Shown here: positions 23,366 to 35,070 of the stretch, piece after piece
How positions within the stretch are numbered: the first letter of the stretch is position 1
How the letters are laid out: every line of letters starts with the position of its first letter
Assembly: GCA_027919835.1 (NCBI GenBank)
Contig: JANVFP010000021.1
Location: 930,001 to 994,000, forward strand
DNA: 64,000 nucleotides
Reading direction: 5' to 3'
Source of the DNA: Lentinula raphanica
Lineage: Eukaryota; Basidiomycota; Agaricomycetes; Agaricales; Omphalotaceae
Position numbers and translations under genes: made by a program
Notes under the pieces: generated by a model
Database searches by the model: none
Seen by the model: only the letters and a program-made list of their open reading frames with translations
Told to the model about the DNA's origin: nothing

Positions 23366-26300
23366 TTACTGAGCAGGAGGTGGCCGCCTTAGCGTAACGG
23401 GATTTCCGGTCGCTGGTTTGAGCCTTTTTGCAAGCGTATCATCTCCTGTGGAATCAGGAGCAGGCCGTTTAGCAGCACCCTGTATTGTGATGCCACCGCT
23501 CAAAGGTTGTGAGGTTTGTTTCGCTCCCCTTCCAGCGCCAGCTGCAGCACCACGTGCACCTCGAATGGCGCCTCGTACCACAGCTGCAGGCCCGCCGCGT
23601 CCACGGCCGACTCCAGTTGTTGGCACAGTTGTAGAAGGGGAAGGTGCTGCATTCGTGGTAGATGAGTCAGAGGGTTTTTGAGGAAGTGCGGCCTTTGTGG
23701 AAGGGCCTGCTGTAGAAGATGCGGCGGAAGCAGATGCATTAGAAGACATAGACGGACTCGGGGGAGGGGGAGGTTTATTGGGAAGCGGGGCTACTTTCGC
23801 ATCTTTTGGAAGAAGGCCTTCTTGTTTCCAAGCCTGAATTTGAGACTCGTACTCCTTCAATTTAGTCTGTGCTCTGACGACCTGCGAATCTCTGAGCTTC
23901 ACCTTCGATGCAATTTCCATTCTTCCCCTCTCTACAGCTGCCGAGATCTCTTCTGCAATCTTTGCCTCTCGTTCCTTGTCATGTGCGGCAATCGCAGCTG
24001 CTATGGCCGCTTCAACATCAACATCAGATGCGGAAATCTTATTCGAAGCAGCGGCCTTGAGTTCGTCCTGATGTTGAGCGATGAGACGCTCTTCAAGGGC
24101 TTTCATTTCAGCCTGATGCTTGGCAACGGTGTCGTTGGGAGAGAGCTCTGCGGTTTGTACCTCGCCTTTCACCTTCTCGACAGCTGCGGACACCGCTGCC
24201 TCGAGAGCTGAAGAAGCTTTTTCTGCGTCTTCCTGGCGGGCTTTACTGATTGCCTGAAGTCTTTGATTGAGACGCTCCTATCACATCATCATCAGTAAGT
24301 GACTGGGGGTTCTTGTGAGATCAGAGTACTGACAAAGGCAGCTTTGTTGCTCTTGGCTGTATTGGATGCAGTCTCCGCCTTTTCAATCGCAGCCTTCGAA
24401 GATCGATACTATGTTAGAACGGACATCAGGGTTTCAAGTAACAGCATACCTTGAGCTGTGTTTCGACTTCTTCCTTTGCGGCAATCAGCGCTGCCTTTTC
24501 AGTCTCCCATGTGGTTGAAACTTCGGGCCCAGTCGTGGAAGCCATCAAGGATGCTTTTTCGGCCAACAGTTGATCACGTTCGGCGCGCAAAGATACCTTG
24601 TGAGATTTACAATTCATGTCAGAGTATGAACAAGGATCAGAAGATTGTCCTACAAGCTCGGTCTGGTCGGGTGATGAGCTGTTCACAGCAGTTTCAGTGG
24701 CAGTTTTTTCGGCCTTCGACGATTCGAGGGAGGTTTGAAGATTGCGCGTTTGTTCTTCTAAACTACCGACTTTGTCTTCGAGCTCCTTCTTCTCGGCTGT
24801 GAGCTTGGATCTGACTGTATTGAGTTCGCCGAGTTTTGACTTAAAACTGTTCATGTTTTTGGTGTATGTGTCCTTGTAAGAAGCTAAAGCCTTCTCAAGA
24901 GCCTCGACCTGGAATCAAATCAGTCAAAACGATACACAGAAGTTGCAGGTGATAGAATTACGCGGGACTTGGTTTTGGCGAGCTCTTGGTCTCTTTCTTT
25001 GCTGGTGCTGTCCAAGGAGATATTTTCGGCCTTCAAACGCTCATTTTCGTCTTTGACTGCTTGTGTCTCGGAAGGATCGACTCGATCATACTATATAAAT
25101 GTTAGAGCGCTGAAAGCCTGCAATGTGAGAGCGAACCTTGGACAAGAGCTGCTGGTTTCGACTTTGCCATCTACGGTTTTCCTCTTCGAGTCTTTCGATC
25201 TGGGTATCTCGAGCCTGAAGTTCAGCTTGAGCTAGGCGGGCTTCCTCCCGGGTAGGTTCCAGCTGTTTAGTTAGAAGCTCCAATTTCGATTCTAATTCCT
25301 GGACGCGTTTCACTCGAGCCTCCCCTTCTGATCGTAGGGTAGCGTTACTTTCCCGTAAGATGTTCATCTGATTGATCCGCTCCATGAGCTCTTCGTGCTT
25401 TGCGCCGGATGCAGCTGTTTCAATAGCTTTCTCTCGTTCCTGTGGGCCAATGAGATATGCATTCGAGCTGATCATTGTAAAAAGACAAACCTCCGATAAA
25501 GCCTGTCGAGTTTCGTTGAGGTTTTGGTGCAGGTGCTCGATCTGAGTCTTCAGGCGAGTGTTTTCCTGTTTACTAAGGTCAAGCTGGAGGTCCACAATTT
25601 CCTTTTCCTTGCGGAGATAGGCGACCACAGAGCGCATTTCGGACAATTTGGTATCAGAGGTATCGCTTCCCTCGGCTTCAACACCAGCGGATGTGGTTGC
25701 GTCAGCGGCTTGTTGAATGCGCGCTGCTTGAGAGCTGACAGTCTCAAGATGATTGTGGAGGACGTTATTTTGCGCGACTAGATCGTTGCATCTAGCGGGG
25801 ATGAGATGAGACGTTGTTATTCAGGTAACATAACTTACCGTCTTTGCAGATCTTTAACCTCGTTATCAAGCGTCTGCTTCTGATGTTGCCAGCTGGCTTC
25901 CGAAGCTGCGAGTTTGGACGTCGCCGTTTCAGCTGCGAGTTGATGGTCTCTAACGGTAGCTTGAGTCGCAGTCAGCTGTTTCTTCGTACTCTCGAGGTTC
26001 TTGATCGTTTCCGCATGAGAAAGGATTTCGTTCGAATATCGTTCTTCGGCGAGCTTGAACATAGAACAAGGTTAGCGTACCCCTATAGTGAAGGTTACAA
26101 TGCTCCTGCCTTAGCCCGTTCTTCCTGTTGTTTTATCTCAGCTGCGTGAGTCTCACGGTCATTTTCAGTGGTACTGAGGTCTATGATGGTGTCTTCAAGC
26201 GTTTTCTTGTCGTTCGCCCACGTGACACGATCGTGCTCATGCTGCTTCTGGAGCTGGTTATACTTCGTGGTGAGCTCAGTGAGCTCAGACTGAGCGGCCT

Positions 26301-29300
26301 GAAGCCTCTCTTCGAGGGCTTGTTTGTCAGACTGATTCAAAACAAGTAAATCAGCTAACATGAAAGCCTAACAACGGCATTCGCAACTAACCTCGATCTT
26401 GGCGATTTGGGCATTCGAAGAGGCGATGTATTCTTCATGAGTGCTTTGGAATTCGCGTAAGGCGTTTTCGTTGGCTTCACTGATACTTTGGAATTGCTGA
26501 ACGTGGCCCTTCGCTTGAGCAAGGTCGAACTCTACAACTTTGAGAGAGGACCTACTGACAATGAGCATAGATTGAGGTGCAGAAGAAAACGAAAATCACC
26601 GAAGGTTTGCAACTTCAGCCTCGAGCTGTTGCTCCCGGCTCATGTCGGAATGCTCCATGGTATTGTGACTGCCACGATGCTCATAGACAGCAAGCTTTTC
26701 TTCGTTGCCTTTGATGTTCTTGGTGAGATCGCCAACACGTTCTTCAAGATGTACTTTGCTGGTTTCGGCGATGACTAACGCTTCACGAGTTTTTGACAAA
26801 TCTTGGACCTGTAGCAATTTCATGAAATTCTTAGCAGTGGGTGGTCAATACAAACAACGCACCGATTTTTCGAGACGGTTTTGCAAATCTTTGATCTCAA
26901 CATCTTTCTGAAGGGAAAGGGTTCGGATGGTCTCGCGTTCCTGAGTAACTTGATTCCTCAAATCTTGCCTACAATCATATTCAATACCTTCACACCGTCC
27001 CTTTTTGAACGCACTCACGATTGATTCTCAAGTAGCTGTAGTTGGTTTTCTAGACGACGTCGTTCATTTTCACCAGATCGTTCTAATTCGCTGTGCATCT
27101 TTTGGACGTTACCCATGAGAGCAGAGAGGTGTGATCGTTCCATTGCCAGGCTCTTGTTTTCTTCTACGAGGCGGCTTTGTATGCTCTGCATGACGATGAG
27201 AGGACCGTCGATGGATGTTATTATCTGGATATAAACGTACCTCCCATATTCCCTTCTCTGCCCGAAGGTTGGCGCATTCACTTCGAAGTTGTTCGACACG
27301 AGTTGAGGCTACAATTAGCTCTTCGTTGAGACGATTGCACTCGATGTCGGCACGAGCACACTGATCATTCAACTGTTGATTGCGTCTGGTGAAATCATTC
27401 CGCTCTTGGTTCTGAAGATTGATTTGATCCTGAAGCATGCGAAGTCTTTCTACAATACGCAGATCGCTCAGATTCCTCCCGTTGATCAATGAGTGCAATA
27501 CGTACCGGTCTGATTCTCACTCTTAGCGGACGCCTTCGCCAGAGCAGCTTGCAACTGCCCAATTTCCCGCTGAGCCGCGATGTTATCCTCTCTCAGTTTG
27601 ACCGAGTCTATTCCCATCTCTGTGCGATAGGCTTCGAACTGGCTCTGGATCTCAGCCAATTCCCGCGCAAGATCGGAAGACGAGTCTGGGGCATCGATAT
27701 CCATGGAGCCGTTCGCAATTAGTCCACCATTCTGAGTCGATCGAGCGAGCATGGCTTTGTAGGCATCTCTCTCTTTCGCGTAAGCTTGTATGACACCGTC
27801 GCTGTGTTTCTTTTGCCTTTCGAGTTGTGCAGCAAGATCCTGCATCGCTTCGTGGGCCTCCCTGATCGCTTCGGCCTGCTCCATCTCCATCTTTTCCTGA
27901 TTCTTCCTCTCAGTATCTTCCATCTGCTGACCGATCCTGCGGACAATCCCGAGAAGCCTTTGATTTTGCTGCTGAATTCCATCGATAGAACGGAACGCGA
28001 CCAAGTTATTGGTGATAACATGCTCGACATCTTCTGCTGGAGCGACATTTGCTAGCTCTTCGTCCGAGGGAATGTTCGGGTCATCGCGACGTGCTATCTC
28101 CTTCAAGAGAGTCTGGATTTGAACACCAAGATCACCCAGTTGTTCTTGGAGAAGATCATTCTCATGAGAAGACTGAACGAGTTTCTGGGCATTCTCTTGT
28201 GCGAGGTTGAATTGCGCATCTCGATCAGAGATAGCCTGGGCTAGCTCGGATGCAAGCTGAGAGGCTTCTGATTGAAGTCTTTCGTATTCTACTCTTTGCT
28301 GAGAAAGGAGGGGAGCCTATACAAAACAAACGTTCAGATGACACATATGGCCCATGAATGACAATATTCACCCGTTCTTCGATCTTGACCAGAATGTCGT
28401 CCATCGCAACCTCCATATTTGAACACTCGATGCATTTCTTTTCATACGCCTCCTGCAGGCGAATGTAGTCTGTATAAACTTCGGTGAAGCTCTTGCCACT
28501 CTTCTGAGCCTTGCTGACCATGGCAACGGTTGGACTAAGACCCATCAAGCCATCGTGCATCTCGTCGAACGCGCCTGATGTTCTTCTTGACGGAGTGCCT
28601 ACAGCTCCGCGACCTGGTAAGGGAAGTTCTCCTCGACCCATCCTGTCCAACACCTTCTCTAGATGTTCGATCTTCTTCTCTGCTTCCTCTCGCGCTTCCT
28701 TCTCTTTCTCGATAGCAAGCTTGAAACTAGCCTCGCGCTCGTCAGCTCTTTCGCCAAGTCCAGCCCAATCTCTTTCCATGTTCTCAACAAAGTCTTTCGC
28801 TTGCTTCTCGCGCGCCTCGAGCACTTCGATGAGCCGACGCAGAGAATTCGTCTCGGTGGAATAAGTGGCTTCTTGCTCCGCTAGTTGACCGTTGAGATCT
28901 TGTACTTTCGTGAGTGCTTGAGTCAACTGGTGGGTTTGAGAGGCATAAGACGCCTGGAGGGTTTTCAGGGTTGCTTGAGAAGAGCTATAGTTCTGCGTCA
29001 TATCGCTGAGACTAGCCTGGAGAGTGACCAGCTCCGCTTGCTTTGTCCTGCGATAGTTGCTGTATTCTTCGGACTTTGTAGTCAGTTCTGAATTAACACG
29101 CTCGACTTCAGACTGTGCAAGGGATAGCTGCTGTGTAAGAGACTCGAGTTTGAACTAAACAAGCTTATTAGCGAGCAGTGTATAGATGAAAGCGCATTGC
29201 GCACCTTGGTAGATGTTTCCGTTGCACGAGCCTCCCGGAATTTGGACTCCAGCTCGGAGTGCTCTGCACGAGCCTCCTTGAGATTTGAGCGCAAAGTATT

Positions 29301-29971
29301 GACCTCGTCTGCGCGGAGTCAATGGAAAAATCATAGATGCATGAGAACTTTGACTCACCGTCACGTTCAGATCCATCCTGCTTGAGTCTACTTATGACAT
29401 TAACGAGGTCTCGCTTCTCATGTTCTACATCTTCCAAACGATGTTTAAGCTCTTCTACTTCATGGGAAGAAGAAGACTGTGAAGAGGCAAGGGTCGTTAC
29501 ACGGGTCTGTAGCTCGGTTTGGGATGCCACTGCACCAAAGGAATGTGAGCGTATGGCGAACGAAGGAAAACTCTCTGACGCACGAAGTTGGTCTCTTTCC
29601 TGCTTGACCTGTGTTAACTCTTCTTGGAGCCGCTCGACTTGCTGTTCCAAGTCCTTTGAGGATTGCTCGTTATCTTGAAGAGCCTGATCGAGCTCGACGT
29701 CCTTCTTCTCTGCCTCTGCTCGGAGTTCGTCCAAGTCGCGTTGGGAGGCATCTATGACGCCGGATTGCTCCAGAATAAGGCGATAGAGGTTCAGGAGAGA
29801 GTCAGGGGTTGGCGAATGTATATCGAAATCGGGAACAATGCTCGTGAAGGCATCAATGTCGAAGTCCTCTGGAACAGGGACAGTGAAGGAAGATTGCGTA
29901 GCCTGTGTGCTACTAGACGCTTCTCCTTCTTCAACAGAAGGGATTTTACTCGTTCTACGAGTCCCCACCAT
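23366..29971 (-). CDS. TPR/Mlp1-like nuclear basket nucleoporin (long coiled coil)
   Basis: The minus strand carries one long gene split by about 18 short introns of roughly 45-65 nt, for example near 24278-24333, 25794-25838, 26967-27018 and 28316-28371. It should encode about 1,850-1,900 residues, the length of yeast Mlp1. The N-terminus (MVGTRRTSKIPS) is followed by a short Ser-rich leader. Almost unbroken heptads rich in Glu, Lys, Gln and Leu then run for about 1,600 residues. The tail is Ala/Pro/Gly-rich with RG repeats (GVGRGRGGPAAVVRGAIRG), basic KRLKPATG, and ends LRRPPPAQ. This layout, coiled coil plus disordered basic tail, is that of TPR/Mlp proteins, which anchor at the nuclear pore and act in mRNA export and quality control. 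Exon borders were only partly traced. The 3' end is duplicated as a fragment at 19833. Confidence 0.8.
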
Positions 29972-30217
29972 TTTGTTACAACAGTGGCTCGTGGTGAACT
30001 TTGAAGATCTCGGAGGCTCGGACAGACAATGAAGAATGAGGCACCGTGGGAGTTTGCTTATCTAATCTGAACCTTAAATATTTTCGCGTCCACACATCTT
30101 TCTCGTATCTTCAATCAAGACTTCAAGAACAAGAACTTTGGGTATGTAATGCGCTTTCCAGACTGAACATCACTAAACCTTGCACTGTTATCCCAGTCAC
30201 CTTCTGACTCCCACAAA

Positions 30218-30750
30218 ATGAGTTACGTCGCCAAAGGAGAAAAAGAATACGATGCTACCGGCGCCCCAGTTGCTGCCGCTAAAATCCATAAAATCAGGAT
30301 CACCTTGACGAGTAGCAACGTCAAGAACCTCGAGAAATGTGAGTGTAACTCGACTGTGGCTCCCTACAAGCATTGACTATCCGATGTAGTCTCCACCGAT
30401 TTGATTAACAGAGCTAAGGATAAGCAGCTCCGTGTCAAGGGCCCCGTCCGTCTCCCTACCAAGGTGCTCAAAATCACCACCCGTAAAACTGTGCGTTCTT
30501 TCCTTGTGATCATCCTGTGTACCAAGCATAATAATCTCTCCCTTTTAGCCCTGTGGTGAAGGTTCCAAAACCTGGGATCGCTACGAATTGAAGGTGCACA
30601 AGCGTCTTATTGACCTCCATTCGTCCAGCGAGATTGTCAAGCAGATCGTGAGTCCATCGACATATCTCAGATATATCTTGCTCAATCTCTCCATAGACCA
30701 GCATCAGTTTAGAACCTGGGGTTGAGGTCGAAGTGACTATCTCTGCTTAG
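30218..30750 (+). CDS. RPS20: 40S ribosomal protein S20 (uS10)
   Basis: Four exons (30218-30338, 30390-30490, 30549-30647 and 30697-30750) encode 124 residues. The uS10 fold is recognised by [57 protein letters not shown] and the end [12 protein letters not shown]. It is a component of the small-subunit head. It shares a short divergent promoter (29972-30217) with the TPR-like gene. The 5' leader probably contains one further intron between the TSS and the ATG (GTATGT near 30142 to CAG near 30196). Confidence 0.97.
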
Positions 30751-31265
30751 GTTTTCCTCTATGTCCTATGTTGTCTACGTACTCGTCAATGTCTATGGAT
30801 GCATCTTCGTAACCTGTTCTTGACTTTGAGTTCCGAACTGGCTCGTACTTGACTATCATGAATGCAGCATCGAAAAATTAAGATACTCATCCTTGATGCA
30901 GGTGTTTTCGCTGTAGTTTCTCTTGAGTTTCTCCGCGATTTCTGATTCTTGTCCTTCGTTTATCGTCAATAAGTATATTCGCGAGTGAATAGTATGTACA
31001 AACAGTTAGCAAGAAATCCATGTATACGTGTATAAGCTAAGTGTAGCAGACTTGTAGGATAGATCGTGGACAGACGTTAGGAACTAGCGAGCAGGAACTC
31101 GAAAGATTAAGCAAGAAACATATGTAAGGCCTGAGCCATAATTTCGACATAGATGATAGATGAACGTATCATGAAGAGTAAAAGCCAGGGAACGAATCTA
31201 TAATAAGCAAATTTGGCTGTAGAATAAAAATGGATAAGGATAGTTCGACCATCTGAACGCATTGA
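30751..31265. other. Intergenic region between convergent genes, no gene recognised
   Basis: About 500 bp with only short chance ORFs. It should contain the 3' UTR of the RPS20 gene and, from the other side, that of the NT-C2 gene. Confidence 0.4.
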
Positions 31266-33025
31266 TCATCGTACGGGCACCGGTGTTGCTGGCGTCGACG
31301 AACCCGTTGGCGTAGAAGACATCGCGGTCTTCTTCCTCTTTGACCACCAACCTCTGACCCCAGTTCGTCCTCTGCCGCCATCGGTGTTCTCTTGCGACCC
31401 TGTGTGCCCACTATGACTGCTCGTATCATCGGCACTATACAGCGAGGGCGAATCGTTGCCCAGATGACGAGCGCGTATCGTCGTATCCTTATCTCGTTGT
31501 TGTTCAAGCTTTCTCTCCTCCTCTTTCTTGAGTTCTTCAGGGGAGACGTAGTAGGTGAAAGGATTGCCTTTCAAATCATGATGAGTGACGCGAACAGGAT
31601 TGAAGATAGCTTCGATGAGCATTTCGGTGGTTTTAGGCCCATAAGCCAATGGCAGACGAGACACATCGAATGGAACTTCATATTTGGGTTCCTCGAGGTC
31701 AGAATCACCTTCGGGTGGTTCAATGTAGAAGTCTGCCTCGCTGTTGGCGTCTTCGGCAGAAATCATCGAGCTTTTGCCGTTACTGGGTATCCGACTGTGC
31801 TTCGAACGAGCCTGGGAGGTGGCTCTCGTCCGAGATTTCGAGCGAGATTTGAGGGCGGCGGCGCTTTGAAGCTCTGGTATGCTTGTGCCCCCGAGGAGAT
31901 CCATTTCGAGCTCTTGTTGGTTGTGATAAGGGCCCCAAAGATCGAGCGCGCGAGGCCTCGTCAAGTAGACATCTTCGTCTAACAATTCTGCGACTCCGTT
32001 GAAGATTTCGCCTTTAGGCAGAGGAGGTGCGATATAGTTGGTATCACCACCGACGTGTTCAACATTGATCGTGAGCTAGGAAAACAATCAGTAAATGTAT
32101 TTCGGACACGTTTGAAACATACCTTTACGGTAGCATTCATCTTGGTATCCCTCAGAAGATAGGTTCTCGTTACCTCCTTGCCTACACCAGCATACTCACT
32201 GAGATCAAGATATAATGCGCCCAGACGCGGATTGCGCGGCGCATTGGGGTCACCAGGAATGACACGCTGCATCACGACAAGTTTGAATTCGTTGGGCATC
32301 AGCTCGGACGTCTCGCGGTCGATATCCATTTTAATCACAACGTCAAGGGGGTGCTCCCATACAACAGCATGGTCCTTGAGTTCATAGAATGGGGTTATAC
32401 CACGAGTGTTGGAGTAGGTTTCGATGGATGTAGTGGGAGTAGGCGGAGAGCTATTACTCGTGATGGAGGTGATACTCAGACTCGGTGGAAGATGTGTGGA
32501 CGAGGCGTATTGAGAATTAGACGAGCTCGAAAGCGCAGAGTTGGTTCGTGAGAAATCTGAACGAGCAGGATGCAACATCTCCTGAAACGATGATTTCGGC
32601 TGAGAAGACGTGGTGGGTGAAGTGTATCCCGAAACGACGACAGATGGTATATTGGGTTTCTGGTCTTCGGATAGAGAGTTTGAGGATGATGAACGATGGT
32701 CCGCAGCTACCTCTCCACTGCCGAAGTTATCACTTGCAGCTACCTCCTTGCCTTTACCCTTCTGGCTCCCCCTGCGCTTGACCTTGACGCGCTTCAAGAG
32801 CCCAGTCTGAGACTGGACACCTCGGAACTTCCAGCGAGCGGCAAATTCACCATGAACAAGAGGGATACTAGAAATCTGGTGGATCTGAACGTGTACATGG
32901 AAGAGGGAATGACGTGGCAGAAGATTCTGGAGTTGGGCCCGGAAGCCGTGTGCGGGAACGTCACTGTGAGCATGCTTATGCTCTGGACGCTGGATGGTGT
33001 AAGTGGAGTATGCATGTCTAAGCAT
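31266..33025 (-). CDS. NT-C2 (EEIG1/EHBP1 N-terminal C2-like) domain protein
   Basis: Two exons (33025-32123 and 32075-31266) give 570 residues from the ATG at MLRHAYST. The open frame extends a little upstream but without an ATG. Residues about 25-330 resemble the NT-type C2 domain: FRAQLQNLLPRHSLFHVHVQ, EFAARWKFRGVQS, DHAVVWEHPLDVVIKM, FKLVVMQRVI and LGALYLDLSEYAG, split by a long Ser-rich insert. The C-terminal half is acidic, then Ser-rich and ends with a basic stretch (WWSKRKKT). NT-C2 proteins are thought to link membranes to the actin or endocytic machinery. The precise partner here is not visible. Confidence 0.8.
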
Positions 33026-34931
33026 AGGTCGATCGAGAGATGTCTTGCCGATGAACACTGAAGCTGTTGCTCAGGCTGCTGCTGCTGCTGAGGTTGAGGG
33101 GTTCGTCGTGGTTGACAGAAGAGGAGATATAAGGATAGAGAGTAGATTCAAATGACTGACGGACTATAAAAAGGGTGAGGACAACCACTTGTGGTAGAAA
33201 TCAAGTTGAAACATACCACCACCACATCGACGTTCGGTTATAAACCCGGTTCTGAGAAAATTTGGGCGCCTCTCTCGAAGTGGGCCGCTTATTCCGGCTT
33301 TGTTCTTGACTTCCAAGAAGAGCGAACAATTGAGATACATAGTTTGATTGCAGACGAAGCCTGATGATGCCCAAAAGAAAGTGAAGGAGATGCAGAGGCG
33401 AGGAAAAGGAGGGTTCTGACTATGGGACTGTAGGTTAGCATCAGTGATGTTTGGATTGTTGCGTATCTCACAGTTCAACTAACACCTATCTCAGCAATTT
33501 CCATATACTATAGACGAAAGAACTGCTGCTCGGAGGACTTAATGGGAATACGATCGAATCATAATCCATATTGCCATCGAGGAGCCTGGTGGCTATCAGT
33601 GCTCGTCCCAATTTATGTTCCAAACTCGCATACTACCGTCTCTACACCATCCAAAACACCCCCATCCTTCCTGTATCATTATCTCTAACTCAATGATCCA
33701 CACGCAGAACCTAGTCACCCATTACAAGGTGAGAGGATTACATAGTTGGCAGGCTGCGGCAAGCTTTTTCATAACATACACCGATACAACTACTAGGAAG
33801 TGGCGATATTCCTGGAGAGATCCGTTCATTCCTCTGAGAGCAGTGATGGACAAGTCATTGACTTAGTCAATCAGTCAGTGACTTGTGACTAGTAGTCAAT
33901 GTTACTCAGTCAATGACGATGACTTTTGACGGCACCATGGGAATGCTCGGCAGTGCTCGGCAACAGGTAGGGAAATTGAAAAAAAAGCGTGATTATTTGT
34001 GGTGAGACAGCAAGTGTCACAAGATGGAAAACTAGGGAAAACTTGGGTCAGCCGGTACCTCGGCTGAGTTGAATAACCGGAAGTCAATTGTCAAGTCAAT
34101 TGACGAATTTTTGACGACAAGAGGCAAAGTCACAAATTGTGACTTTGACTTTGACTTCTCGTCATTGACTGTCCAACACTGTCTGAGAGCCACCCAACGG
34201 CACTTTGCTCAATGGTCATACACACAACCATAGCCCTGGCAGAACTTGGAAGCGTCTTTAGAACACCAGAAATTCACCAGCGGGCATGCTCACTGTTCAA
34301 AGCCCACAATGTCATGCTCGAGCCCATGCTCTAAAAACGGAGCAATCGATTGCCCAGGGATCTCAATCCATGACGGGATTTTGGGATGGCTGGGATGTAA
34401 CCCAACCTGACTTTGAGAAAAAGAAGGCTAATAAGTCTAGGAAGATGACCATCGATTCAGAGAAATAGGAAACAGTTGCTTGGAGCATTTTGACCATAAC
34501 ATGACGCTGTTGTCCATCCAGACCCCTGGATCGACCGAATTCCCATGTAGTCACCACTGATACATTGGGCGCATGAAAACAATTTAAAGAAGTCAGATTG
34601 GATGAACTTATCGCCAGATGAACGGTTGTACGTCTTCTCGAACGGCACGTTCAGTTCGCGGTAAGGATTGTTCTGGAGTCCAGAAGCACGCGCTAACCTC
34701 GTATTTGTTAGAAATTGACCCGCATGGATACCTCGATACAGCAGGGAGAAAAGTTACCGGGGAGGTTGATCTACTTAGTCATTGGTGATAGAGTCTTTGG
34801 CTTAACTGCACTCCCACCGAAAAATTAGGACCAAATGGTGAACTGACCCAAGTTCCTCTGGCATCCCCACGTTTCATAACTCAAAGGCCAGAGATTAAGT
34901 CTTTAACCGCATATGCGATCATCATGAGGTT
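33026..34931. other. Long intergenic region, no gene recognised
   Basis: About 1.9 kb with only short ORFs. It contains the promoter of the minus-strand NT-C2 gene, including a CAG/CTG-rich stretch near 33065-33100. The only visible structure further on is a cluster of GTCAATGACTT-type words at 33840-34180. It ends at the LINE target site. Confidence 0.45.
33840..34180. repeat. Cluster of degenerate GTCAATGACTT / TTTGACTTTGAC words
   Basis: At least a dozen overlapping forms of GTCA(A/T)TGACTT and AAGTCA(A/C)AATTGTGACTT occur on both strands, some forming small palindromes. A GC-rich, non-repetitive 100-bp spacer splits the cluster in two. It looks like decayed simple repeats or a binding-site array. 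No ORF overlaps it. Confidence 0.5.
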
Positions 34932-34945
34932 GATAAAGCAAACGT
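34932..34945 (+). repeat. Left target-site duplication of the LINE (14 bp)
   Basis: GATAAAGCAAACGT occurs here and again at 41705-41718, directly after the A tail. This fixes both ends of the LINE. Confidence 0.92.
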
Positions 34946-35070
34946 CGCCGAACTTTGAACTCTCACCATCATCTGTCCCGAAAACTCCCACGGTCGAGAA
35001 CCTCGGAGGATAGGGAAGTACAGAGGATTAAGTCAAGTAGTAGGCATTTAAAAGCGTAGTATCCCTCAAA

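Larger units (their letters stand above)
20303..23845. repeat. Tandem segmental duplication, copy B
   Basis: This unit runs from a ZIP 5' fragment through DUF262 copy B into the intact 3' end of the TPR-like gene. It is collinear with 16603-20300. The junction between the two units lies within a few bases of 20300. Confidence 0.85.
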
